This document shows positions 1-12,891 of a DNA stretch of 64,000 nucleotides, one piece after another. The DNA is taken from the NCBI GenBank assembly GCA_951217055.1, contig OX578278.1, positions 31,447,105-31,511,104 of the forward strand, in the 5' to 3' direction. The position numbers were made by a program, and so were the translations under genes. Each line of letters starts with the position of its first letter. Positions within the stretch are counted from its first letter, which is position 1. The notes under the pieces were generated by a model. The model saw only the letters and a program-made list of their open reading frames with translations, did no database searches and had not been told where the DNA came from. The DNA comes from Gerris lacustris. Its lineage: Eukaryota > Arthropoda > Insecta > Hemiptera > Gerridae.

Positions 1-150
1 TTTTTTTTTTCAAACAAACTACACAAAAGTTACTTATGACAACATAAGCTCTATTAAATAATGACCACGATAATTTTTTTTTTTTTTGTTTAGTTGCCAA
101 CTAATAAATTAGCTATCATCTTTTCCAATATTAACTATTTAAATAATGTA

Positions 151-469
151 CAGTGGAACCTTGATCAACTGTTGGTCACGGGACTGGAGCCTTGATGAAT
201 AGTCAAAAAGATGAAATAGGGCTGGGGGGAAAGGGGTACATTTTAGGGCAAGGAGAGCAAAAACTTTGTCACACCACGGGTTAAAAATATCTTGGCTTAT
301 CCAGACACTTTTTTAACGTAATAATGGACAGGTAGTGCCTTCAAGTTTACTTTCCAAGTGAGTAGGTGGAACACACGGAGTCAAAGAAAGGGATGTACTC
401 GGCAGGTGTGGACTGAAGGTTAAGCGAGAAAGACAGTGAATCAGGAGACGGATAATCAAGGTTCTATTG
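151..469. mobile_element. pogo/Tigger-like MITE with TA target duplication
   Basis: The left end CAGTGGAACCTTGATCA is matched as an inverted repeat by the right end TAATCAAGGTTCTATTG, with TA on each side (149-150 and 470-471). CAGTRGAACC ends and a TA target are typical of the pogo/Tigger group of Tc1/mariner elements. The element is 319 bp with no coding frame, so it is non-autonomous. Confidence 0.75.
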
Positions 470-1564
470 TACAATATAATTCAATTCTTAGATTAAATTT
501 TATTTATCATGTTCTTAAGAAAAAAAAAGAGGGAATGATGAGTTCACAGTTGATTTAAAGATTGAAAAAAGAACAAAATAATGAATGTAATTTTTTTTAA
601 AAATTGAATAATATAAAATATAAATAATTTATCTTTTTTCAAAACAAAAATAAGGTGACTTCAAAAATAAGGTGAATGTTAAAAACCAATTGCATATAAA
701 TATATATTTTTTAATTTCAATATTTATTTTTTAATTCTAATTTTCACTTATTGCATTAGTAAATCAAATGATTAATTCCAAATAATATTTATAAAAGACT
801 AACACACTTCAACATGAAGTGGGTACTAATTTGATTGAGATAAAAATGATACCTCTCAAATAAAACAAAATCATATAGTTAATAATATGTCCATTAACAG
901 AGCTTTTATCTTTTTTATTAAAACAATTTGTCAATTTGTCCAGGTTATTCCATGTCATAAGATTTGTTTCTATGATATATACATAAAGATAAGAACATAA
1001 AGTGAAAGGGGGTAATGAGTAATGAATGGTTTTAAAAAGGCTTGAGTGGGATGGAAACTCCAAATATTGAGTGTTAAGTAGTGTGATATTGTAAAGTTAA
1101 TAAGATATATTTACATATCCCTTTATTTATTAACTTTTATATTAATGTGTGAATATTTAAAAATATTTAAAAAAACACTATCCATATAATTATATAATCA
1201 CTACAAAAATGGTAATGGCTGATATAGATTGGTTGGCGAATTCATCATCAAACATAAATGTGGGGAATTTCATACTAATTAATATTATGTGTTTAAATTT
1301 GTAATTAATTTATATTTTAATAACTGATTGATTAGGTCTTTATCCAGCTCATAGAGCCGAGACATAGGACTTAAAATAAGAGATCTCCCACAGATCTCCG
1401 GTTTTAATTTTTTGAATTAATTCTACGAGCTTATAATATTATAACTTTGTGAAGGATGAAAGATACTTGGTAATTGGAGATAAGCTAAGTAATCCTCATT
1501 AGCAATTATCCCACGCTGGCATGAAATAAAAAATTCCATACAAACAATTTGCAGTCCACTATGG

Positions 1565-1685
1565 CAGTGTTCTTAACCTTTTGGTAACCACGGCCCCCTT
1601 ATAATCTCTAATTATAATATATATAGTACCTAAATACCTTTCGAGGCCCCCTGGGGGGCCGCGGCCCCCCGGTTAAGAACCACTG
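1565..1685. mobile_element. hAT-type MITE with perfect 8-bp target duplication
   Basis: A 121-bp element with inverted ends CAGTGTTCTTAACC and GGTTAAGAACCACTG and a GC-rich inner part (GGCCCCC runs). It is flanked by identical 8-bp copies CACTATGG at 1557-1564 and 1686-1693. CAGTG-type ends plus an 8-bp duplication are the hallmark of hAT transposition. It is too short to encode anything, and the intact duplication suggests a fairly recent insertion. Confidence 0.92.
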
Positions 1686-2125
1686 CACTATGGCATGCAA
1701 GTCTAATTTTGAATATTAAAGTAGACTGTCCTAGGAGGACAAACTATGATAAAAACGGAGTAAGGTTAACCAATGATTACTCAACTTCCTCTATCCATTT
1801 CTGTATCTAAGAGGTAAGCTGTAATTTGTAGAATTTCAACGAATATTGACATTTTGTCAGCACTGCTTTTATTGTCTTTTCCTCCAAAACATGATGTGGA
1901 TTTCATTGGAAAATCAAGTTTTTTAAGTTATTATTGTATATGAGGTAAAGATTGAAAAACATTGGAATGAACCTTAATGGTGTAATGTCAATTTATAGAA
2001 TCTTAATCAAAGCAATTATGTCAGCACCTTTTCAGAATCCTTATAATAAAATGGATTCAGTGGTTAACCAACCAAATCATTCAAGCAATGACCATTTTTC
2101 TAAGACTAATTAAGTATAAACTGAC

Positions 2126-2250
2126 CTGTACCCCATATCTTCGTTGTTGTCGTACTGCCCGTTGACTTGTTGGTAGATATTTTGGCACGGAGGTGTTTGG
2201 TTGAGAGGTGGAGGCGGCCTCATCACGTCTCCTCCTGCTCCACTCACCAT
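2126..2250 (-). CDS. ena: ena exon: start of proline-rich region after EVH1
   Basis: The acceptor is a pyrimidine-rich tract ending in ATAAG just above 2250. The donor is CAG|GTCAGT at 2126/2125. The exon is 125 bp, giving 41 codons plus two bases (phase 2). Joined in phase 0 to the preceding exon it reads MVSGAGGDVMRPPPPLNQ, then a polar segment ending NNEDMGY. The RPPPPL stretch and Gly/Gln/Asn-rich composition fit the linker directly after the EVH1 domain in insect Enabled proteins. The residues are less conserved than the EVH1 exons, so the call rests on position, phase, splice sites and composition. Translation must continue in an exon below position 1; I see no matching exon between 1 and 2125. 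Confidence 0.75.
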
Positions 2251-4214
<1,964 letters not shown>

Positions 4215-4383
4215 CTAAACTATAGAAGTAGTAGGCGTTAAATACTGCACTCCCTTTCCGTCCACGGCTAACCAACAAGATTTTTCTATAAATATTTCAT
4301 GGTAACTTCTCACTGATTTTTTGGGGTATATGCTTCCAATTTTTTAATTTTAATTTGTCAATTTAAACGAATTTGTATTTGTT

Positions 4384-4536
<153 letters not shown>

Positions 4537-4713
4537 CATAAGCTTAATGTAATGCCCTAGGCCTCCACATAAGGCTATCCTGAGTCGGGGAGGGGCGCAA
4601 TGCACCCCAAGCAGTGAAGGCGCAGGGCCGCTGCAGCATTCCAGAGCTTAACGAGCAAAGCAAGTTGGCATTATTAGTTAATAATCTTAATTTGAGACTA
4701 CTTTGCTGCTTTG

Positions 4714-4762
4714 CAGCAGGAGCAAGCAGCATTGGGCGTGGTCAGTACTTGGATGGGTGACT
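4714..4762 (+). mobile_element. 5S rRNA-derived fragment (SINE3-like head)
   Basis: The segment AAGCAGCATTGGGCGTGG then TCAGTACTTGGATGGGTGAC matches the conserved middle/3' part of animal 5S rRNA, including the box C promoter region. Only about 50 of 120 bases are present. The sequence departs immediately afterwards into an AT-rich tail and a T run at 4779-4795, so this is not a functional 5S gene. A 5S-derived SINE or retropseudogene is the likely source. The GC-rich 4550-4700 segment just before it may belong to the same unit. Confidence 0.7.
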
Positions 4763-5332
4763 TTTGAATTAACTGATTTTTTTTTTTTTTTTTTTAAAGG
4801 TATGCATTATTTTTATTTGTTTTATTTAATTATTTGAATTTTGGCGGTATTTTGACAGATGTAAACAAACTTTGACGTTTAAGGCTGCGTATACCCTAAA
4901 GCTTGTTGCATACTTTTGCCGCTAGATGTCTCTGACAATCACATTCCACGGAAGGTTAGATTACCATGTAGGTCTGAGTATTTTTTTTTTTTTTTAATTT
5001 ATTTCTGTTTTCTAAAACGTCACAATATTTACATTTTTAACTGACATAATTATATGGATTTTATTTGCGTTATTAATGTCGTACTTTTATTTGTTTTTTG
5101 TAAGAAAAATAATATTGATTTTTTTTTTTTTTGAACTTTTTTTTTTTACTATGATTATTTGAACTTTTGAAGATTGAAAATGTTAGAAATAATTTAATTT
5201 GTCTAGTCTGGAATATTATAATATCATGTCTATGTTGTTGCTAAATATTGGTCGATACTAAAATCTTTATAATAATCTTCAAATATTATGGTTCTTAGCT
5301 AGTTCTTAGTTATTTAGTTAGCCCTCGAATAT

Positions 5333-5905
5333 GAAAAATTGGTCCGACACAACTCTGACAAACTTTCTCATATTATTATTATTTATTATTTATTACTTTT
5401 TTTACGAGCCCCTAAACAGCAAGAATGCCACAAGTAGGGCGCATATACGATCCATTTATTAGTTTTCATAGCTACATTTAATTATTATTGAATATTTCAT
5501 CAAAATGTATCATAAAAATAACTTCTCCTCGGCGGGGAATTGAACCCAGGCTCTCTCCGTCCGCGTTTTAAGCTATTTTCTCAGAAACTAGATTTTTCCC
5601 AGAAAAACGGCTTATATCGTTAGATTCGTATTTTAATGGACTACATTTTTTTTGCCCCAAATTTGAAGCTAAAATTAATTTTTCGATTTTGCCCCGGGGT
5701 ATGATTTTTCTGAACATGTATGCCAAATTTCGTCTAAATCGGTCCTGTAGTTTAGGCTCCAGGCGTCTGCACAGACAGACGGACATTTTTTAAAAACCAC
5801 TTTTTTGGACACAGGGGACCTCAAAACGTGTAAATCCGTTTAAATCTCAAAATTGAATTTTCGCGCCATTACAATACTTTCTCTTTATATGAGTAGGTAA
5901 AAATG
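5333..5905. repeat. dispersed repeat with CTTTCTCATA ends and a tRNA-like B-box
   Basis: Starts AATTGGTCCGACACAACT then AACTTTCTCATA, and ends near ACTTTCTCTTTATATGAG. Around 5530 the minus strand has GGTTCAATTCCCCGCC, a B-box. The rest contains recurring phrases such as CTAGATTTTTCCC, GGTATGATTTTTCTGAAC, TTTAGGCTCCA and GGGGACCTCAAAACGTGTAAA. A second long copy is at 50795-51256, and partial copies are near 35350, 42040, 60060 and 61440. The open minus-strand frame at 5568-5786 is inside this repeat and not a gene. Confidence 0.75.
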
Positions 5906-6351
5906 GTTAAATTTGCCTCAAACGCAAACGCCACGTAATTATGCTTTACTGTGCAATGCCAATCTTTGTATAAACAGCTTACTCGTTTTAGACCATTCTC
6001 GGTACTAGCGGTCATCACACCACAACTCCTTCAAAATAAATATATATAATTTTACTAATATATATATATACATTATATATGTACTATGTACTACTATGTA
6101 ATGCTACAATAGTATCGTATGCTGAGAAATATGTAATGAGTCTGAGCTTGATATACAAGGATTCGCACTTTTCTCGAGAACGGATGGAGATAAAAAGACG
6201 GGCATAAACTGTTGGCTGAGGCTTTTTAAATTCTATAAAAAAATGTTGATGAGCACTTCTAGTGAAAAGAAACTACAAATAAAAATAAAAAAATTGAAAG
6301 CCATATTTTTAAGAGAGGATATAGATTCTATGGCTTGAAATATGAATTTTT

Positions 6352-6731
6352 AGGTTCCTGTACGAAGTACAAAAAGAAACCTTATATAACAGCTCTGTCT
6401 GTCCGTTGCTAGTTTCAATTCATAAACTACTATAGCTAGGAGCATAAAATTCAGCACACAGGTGCATCTCGGCATTTATGACAACTGGACACATTTTTGA
6501 TTTTTCAGACTTAATATTTTCAAGATGGCGGATGATTAAAAAAAATGTTTTTAGTAATCATGACATTTTATACATCAAATTAAAGGTCTTGAAGTGTAGA
6601 AAAAGAATATGCAAATATTAAAATTTCACTCTTAATATTTTCAAGATGGCGGCCAATATGGCTGGCTACTAAACAAAAGTATTTTTTTTTTTTTTTAAGT
6701 TAATAATTTTAACTTAATCGTACAGAAACCT
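6352..6731. mobile_element. MITE with AGGTTCCTGTACGA ends
   Basis: The left end AGGTTCCTGTACGA and the right end TCGTACAGAAACCT are inverted copies (13 of 14). The interior includes two TTTTCAAGATGGCGG blocks, a phrase that also occurs near 10337, 10458, 20325 and 25351. There is no coding capacity. Confidence 0.65.
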
Positions 6732-7104
6732 GTGATTATCGCCTCACGTACTTACGTGAAGCGCGCCTTTGTTTATTTTTGGCGCATTTGTTTATTCTTA
6801 GAACTTTTTATTCTAAGCATTATTTCTACCGCTAGAGACCAGAAAAGTTACTATAATGTTGCCAACGCGCTTTTGCCTCTGCCCAATAAAATGCCTAGAG
6901 CAAAAAATTATTCTTATTTTGAGCCATAGGCAGAAGTCCGACTGACACGCCATTATAGCTTCTATAACTCCACATAATAAACATTGGTAATAACAATAAT
7001 GTCCGAAATTAACAACGCTGTATTGCAAATATAACAGGTATTACGACGCTAGCGTGTTACCTACATACCTACTTATATTTTGACATCTTTATGTACATAT
7101 ATAC

Positions 7105-7690
7105 TAGCTGGATATCCGTGCTTCGCTACTGAGTATTATTTTAATTTGACAAATTTATAAACTATCATCAAGAAACATTTAAATTATTCTACTATGTCAG
7201 AATATCTAGATTTAGATTCTATCCCTCCCACATATACCCCTCCTCTTTGATAAAATATTTTGCAAATATCCAAAATTTAACCCCCCCCCCCCCCCCCCCT
7301 AAATTTAAATTTGAATAAACTGTACATAACAATAATTACTGTGCTCTTAGAGCTTTTCAACGACATGCATCATGAAGGATATTCATTACTTTGACCCCGT
7401 ATTCATTACTTGTACCCCGTACCCCTTTTTACCAAAATTTAAATTTCTAAAATGCATGTAGACAGTGGCTTCCCCCTTGCTTTTAAGGAAAAGTGTGTAA
7501 ATATTCATCAAATTGGGATAAAACTGTAGATTTGTATGAAGGACATACCCACATAGATACATCACCCACAGACTTTCTTCTTTATTTATATAGATAGATT
7601 TCTTTGTCCGTGTATATGCGTCTCTGAGCTCCTCTTATACGGCTAGACTGATTTTTTGAAATTTTGTGTGTACGAAGTTTATTCAAGAAT
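7105..7690. repeat. TAGCTGG..CCGTGCTTCGCT dispersed repeat
   Basis: Opens ACTAGCTGGATATCCGTGCTTCGCTAC, a phrase style common at ends of insect non-coding transposon copies, and closes with TATAGATAGATTTCTTTGTCCG. A 19-base C run is at 7281-7299. A similar interior (TTAATTTGATGGATTTACAAAC) occurs near 27135, and a similar tail (CCACACGAAGCGTGGGTG) near 39320. Confidence 0.5.
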
Positions 7691-8405
7691 GGTTTAAATT
7701 CACAAATTGATCCGATAGAAAATGTGTATTTATTCTTTTTTATGCGATTTATTTTGATAAAAACGAGAAAAATATTCAGTCTTACAGATAAGTTATTTAC
7801 GGTACTATGATTTGATTAGGTAAATTATAATCTATAAACCATTCAGCTCGTAGAAATATAATTTTCAAGTTTACACAAACATTTGTTGAGAAGAATGGTC
7901 ACACGAGGATAAAAAAATGTTGACTTGTTTCTCTCCAGGAACTTCTGAATTCACCTTTTAGTTTTCATGGGCTTTTATCCCTATTCCTCGGCATTCAGTT
8001 TTTCACATGACTACGTATTGAGATGCCAGACGTAGTTATACTAACTCTTTATTGATCGAAATATGACTTGTTGTTTCTCCCATGTACCATTAGATAAGTC
8101 ATGGATGGGAATAAAATATATATTAATTTAATTTTTTAGTCAGTTTTAGGCGGTTTGTCCAATAGAGTTTCCGTATTGGCTCTCATATATATATTGGCTA
8201 ACACAATTTTCAGATACCTAGTAGGATTAGCTCCTATCTTTTTTTTTAACATGTATTGGTTTTTCATCTTCAGCTAGATTAAAATACTATTGATATCAAT
8301 ATTGGTTGATAAAATTATATTGTTAAAATAAATATATAATAACAATAATTATTATTATTAGAAATATTACTATTATAGAATGATTATTATATGATATTTA
8401 TTATT

Positions 8406-9279
8406 TGATATCAAGATTTGATGGTAGGAATTTTTTATTTACATGCCAGGGTTTTACCTTACTTTACTTTTTCTTCCCCCAAAAAACAAAAAACTTTTCA
8501 TTCAATTTTTTGCTGACTCAACAAATCAATTTAGTCCTCTTTCACACGAGGCAGCTTAGGTGATTCAACTTTTCTTGCCAATGGGAGGTCAGTACGATGT
8601 TAGAACCCGAGGAAGCAGGAGTACTTCTTGAGCTTGCTCTTCTGAAAAGCAATAAAGGAGGAAATTTATCTAGTCGAAGATTGTGTGTTCCTCCCTTGTT
8701 AGAGAATAGGGGAAATAGGCGCTTTCTTACAATTATATCCGGAACTTCTAAGCCACGAGGATAAACTCTTCAATTATTTCCGCATGTAAAGACCATCCTT
8801 CGAAGAGATTCACGCCCTGATCCAGCACAGGATTTACTGTATTCACTGCACCTTATGTCCCATATCATGGGACGAATACGAACATATTCAATCAATAAGT
8901 CTACATTGGAATTAAAAGAGAAAATAAAATAACTTTGCCATTGCATAGTGAAAAAATGTCCCAGCCGACTCAATTAAGTTGACTGGTGTGAAGGGCCTAA
9001 TGCCTTGCAGTCTTTTTAGTTGAATCAACTAGTGGGGATAAGAACGCGAGTGCCACATGTGTCTGACCTCATAGTTTTGCTTGGGCGGACGAGTTGCCTT
9101 GTGTGAAAAAGGCCTAAAAGACTGATTTTTCTCTCAAGTTTTGACGCTCTAGCTTAAAAGTAAGCTTTAGTTTTTGAGTCAGCAAAAAATGGAATCAAAT
9201 GTTTTTTGCTTTTATAGGTAGGAAAAGTAAAGTAAGGTAAAGAAAACCCTGGCATCCCTACCACCAAATCTTGATATTC
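8406..9279. mobile_element. element with ~110-bp terminal inverted repeats and a nested inverted pair
   Basis: The outer arms (GATATCAAGATTTGATGGTAGG and its near-complement at 9257-9278) extend about 110 bp inward through GCCAGGGTTTTACCTTACTTTAC and TTTTTTGCTGACTCA. Inside them is a second inverted pair, CTTTCACACGAGGCAGC (from about 8538) against GTTGCCTTGTGTGAAAAAGGCC (to about 9114). This suggests one transposon inserted within another or a composite foldback. No long frame is inside. Confidence 0.7.
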
Positions 9280-11104
9280 ATCCCCTCTCTTTACAAATTG
9301 AATTTTAAATATCGGGTGAGTTCCTAAATTACAAACCTTTCAACCGAAATTAACATTTTGAAAGTATTTATAAACCAAATTTGTCAATGTGGGTAATACA
9401 ATGATCGAACCTCATGGTAAAAACCTCTCAGTAAGTTTAGCTAAAACGGACAATTCAGTTGAAATCTCAAAAAACATCATTTTAAAATAGTAAAAAAAAA
9501 AATGTTTTAAAATGTAAAAAAAAAATCAATGTTTTTTTATATATTTTTTTTTATTACGAATTTCAAATTATATAAAGTCAAAATACTGTTGTAAACAAAC
9601 AAAAATTATCTGAAAAAAAAAAAAAATAGAATGAAACTATGGAATAATAAATATTTATAATTTTGGCCGAATCTTAGTGTGTGTAAACATAGCGTGTTTA
9701 TGCTTGAATGTTTCCCTTAGAGACTGACCATCTCTAACCATCTCTTAGTTACCTCCGATAGGAAGGTAATGAGGGGGTTAGTAAAGCCTAGTTCACTAAA
9801 AATCCGACAGACTGCACTAGCTCTCGATCCCACTTTTTCCCGTTTACCAAATTACTCCTCCTGGCTCTAAAAATTAATATTTTTTCACGAAATTTGGGAT
9901 TTAGAGTATTTAGATAATTGCCTTTTGCAGCCGCGAGCTACTTTTTTAAAAAAATAAATAGAATCGGATTTAAGAATCACTTAAGTGGGAAAAAAGGGGA
10001 AAATCAAAAATCGGGCTCGCGGCTGCATTGAAGAATATATTGATGAACCCAGATACGAAATATTGTATTTTTATCTCTAATATTACGGACAAAAACAGAA
10101 ATTTTGTAAAATCAAACACGTCCGCGCACCCTTAACAAAAGTATCGCACTAATTAATAATTATGTTCGTTTTTAACTATTTAATGGAATTTCATAGGGAT
10201 TTTTTTTTTTTTTATATTTGTTCCTAATTTTTTACCGGTTCCAAGATATGATATATGTCAAAAACATAGTTATACTTTCGGTATTATTAACCGTCAAAGT
10301 TTCAAAATTCAAAAATCGACTACAAAGTTTCAAACTTTAAAATGGCGGCCAATATCAAAATTAAATTGGGTGGATTTGTTTGTCATACAGAGGTATTTTC
10401 AACTCAATCGGACCACTTTTCGATTTTTGTAAATTTTTGCTGAGTCAGCCAACTGGGTTCAAGATGGCGGAAAATGTTGATTTTCCGGGCGGCACAACTA
10501 GAAGTAAGGACTGATTTTTCTGCCAAGTTTCAACTCTCTACGTTAAATCCCTGGCCGCGGGCGCTACGATGATAACACACATACACACATACAGACGGTG
10601 AAATGTGTGAAAACAATACTTTTCCTACCATAGGTGAGGAAAAGTAAAAATTATGGAGGTAGATTAATCAAACTTTAGTTGAGTTTTTTTTTATGAGTAA
10701 CTGCATATTTCTATATTGACTCTTTATTCACAACAAAACTATAGAGTATAGAGCATAGATGCATTCTATTCACTCAGTTAACTTACGGAACTAGTGATAT
10801 CTCAGCAAGATAATCAAAAATTCCTACGTCTTCCAGAAGGCAATTTTGTTTACTTTTTTAAAATGTATAAAAATATTCTCATGTTACAGTAAAATTAACA
10901 TTATACTAAGTATTTGTACTATTTGTTATTTGAGATTATTTGCCATCAGACATCGCGAGACTCTAAAATGAAGTAAGCCTAATTAAAATCCTCTATTTAT
11001 ACAAATTAAACCTAAATATAAATCTATTTTTACTCTGGGAATCCTCCTGTTTCATTTAACACCCACTTAATTCATTTCCGTTAGAAAAAATCAACCTCTT
11101 AAAC

Positions 11105-11325
11105 GGTTAGTTTTTGAGGGATGATTTTTTTTGGAGCTACCCTACAATGTTTCTGTGTTTGAGTTAACATATAATATAACATAACTGCAAAATTGCAAAT
11201 TTTTAATGTTGGGAACTTTTGGAGATCAAATGCGTTACAAACAGACAGACAAACGCAGGAAAGTATTTAAGAGTCCTTCAAAGGTATGTAAGGGTCCACG
11301 TTTTGCCTACAGATCCTAAAACCGC
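11105..11325. repeat. dispersed repeat TTGAGGGATG...CAGACAAACGCAGGAAA
   Basis: Ordered phrases TTTTTGAGGGATGATTTTTT, GGAGCTACCCTA, TACAAACAGACAGACAAACGC and TTTGCCTACAGATCCTAAAA. Related copies are at 45670-45840 (same strand, GGGATCC-like GGATCCACGG) and 34265-34410 / 34560-34600. Non-coding. Confidence 0.6.
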
Positions 11326-12552
11326 ACTAGAGACTCCCTAATACTCTATTTTATCATAATTTATTTATTTTGATTAATTGTCATGATGAAGAACTGTAAC
11401 TTAGAAAATAAAAAATATTATCAACCGACTGTACCGACTTCGGCAATACTCGGGATTTCCTCTTTAAAAGCAAAGATAAGTTTACAATAGGAGAGTATAA
11501 TAGGAGACGAGCTAGAGGCGCCTGAATTGCAATTAAGGAGGGCAAAAAAGAAAATAGGCTCGACTATTTGACAAAAATATAACTTAATGTCAGGGGAGGG
11601 GGAGGAGGTTAATATGAGAGCCATGAAATACGAAGCCTTGTATCATGATTTTCAGAGATCGATAAGCAACTGCGCAATTTTAACATAGAATCAAAACTTT
11701 CTAAGTTAGACACGTATACAAAGCAAAACATAAAAAGAAACAATAATGAGACTGTTCTTGCATATTGAGATCTTGCACATTAAGAAACGGGAAATAAATC
11801 TTATAAAGCAAAATTGATTGTTGAACCACAATAAATATTTTATTTTATTACAGACTGTATTGGACCACTTAAATTGGCCAACTGTAAGTGAATTGATTGA
11901 CTATTAGTAAATGAAAGTTCTTAAAATTTACGATTTAGAACGTGCCTTCTTAAAATCTATAAGAAAGGATTTTGACCATACTTGGGTACCATTTTTTAAC
12001 TAAACTTTAATTTACAACTATTTTTTATTTTTTGCAAAACCTATCTTGTAAGTTTTGATTTCTTGACCTTTTTTTTCTCGAGGACTTTGAAATAAAGTCC
12101 AAAACAATAAGACACAATGCGAGTCCAAGATGCAAACCCGGTTCAGTTAACTCTCTTATAGTATCTGCTAAGCAGGCTCAGACCCAGGGAAAATGAGTAT
12201 ACCTTTCTTAGGGCAAGTAACCTTAGTTCTTCAGTCTCAGTCAGCGCAGAATGGCGAAGCCAAAGATTTTCTACATCAGGCGTGTTAATGCAGGACAGCT
12301 GCTAATAAGGGGAGAAGGGGTTTCATCCTTTACCTCACACAGCCTGGATCCTGGGCTGTAGCTAGACCAAACAGGTGTAGATGTCGATTTAGTCGACCGT
12401 GTCCAGTAAGAACACCTGTCAAAAGATGACAGTAAAAGTAGTGATCTGGAAAGATTCTGAGATGGTTCCCGGATAAACATTTTAGATTGTCGCATCCCTG
12501 CGTTGCTACTGTTACATTTTCTATGAAGTTCTAAATTCATGAAAGTACTTAC

Positions 12553-12651
12553 GGCATTTTTCACTCCACAACGTGGCAAGCCAACAACAGGTTCTGGTGT
12601 AATTAGGGTCGAACTGAAACCCTTATTGGTCAACTGGTCAGCAATCATTGC
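12553..12651 (-). other. 99-bp exon-like segment with PRCGV motif in an ena intron
   Basis: A minus-strand segment bounded by an AG acceptor (ATAATGTAG) and a strong donor (GCC|GTAAGT) is exactly 33 codons, open in phase 0. It starts AMIADQLTNKG and ends VVGLPRCGVKNA. PRCGV followed by a polar residue resembles the propeptide cysteine switch of matrix metalloproteinases, which usually sits near an exon end. No catalytic zinc motif (HExxHxxGxxH) was seen nearby, so if related it is a lone or dead exon. The acceptor's pyrimidine tract is weak and lies inside a foldback element that abuts the segment. It is phase-compatible with the surrounding ena exons but would insert 33 residues into EVH1, which makes a working cassette exon unlikely. 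Confidence 0.25.
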
Positions 12652-12656
12652 CTACA

Positions 12657-12891
12657 TTATAGCATACAAGCAAGTCTAGCATTTCAGATTATATTCTGGT
12701 CGAGAAGAGTTGTAATTTTTTATAGCATGGGAAAATCGAGTGGGAGCTAATAAGAGCTCGAGATTTTAACATTTAGAGTCAATATTTCGAGTTCTCATTT
12801 GCTTTTACTCGAATTTCCCAGGGTGTCAAAAATTAAAACTCTTCTCGACGAGACCTTAGTCTGAAATAATAGACTTACTTGTATGCTATAA
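12657..12891. mobile_element. foldback (palindromic) element
   Basis: Arms TTATAGCATACAAGCAAGTCTAGCATTTCAGA and its imperfect complement at 12860-12891, then CGAGAAGAGTT../..AACTCTTCTCG, then GGAAAATCGAG../..CTCGAATTTCCC. It can form a hairpin of about 235 bases. It shares the GGAAAATCGAG...GGGAG core with the palindrome at 16154-16368. Confidence 0.75.

Noticed and set aside
5568..5786. 72-codon minus-strand frame
   Set aside because: It lies wholly in a dispersed non-coding repeat that has other copies with stops in this frame.
12271..12552. Continuation of the minus-strand frame beyond the PRCGV segment
   Set aside because: It lies after a strong GTAAGT donor and shows low-complexity Ser/Arg composition, so read-through is not likely to be coding.
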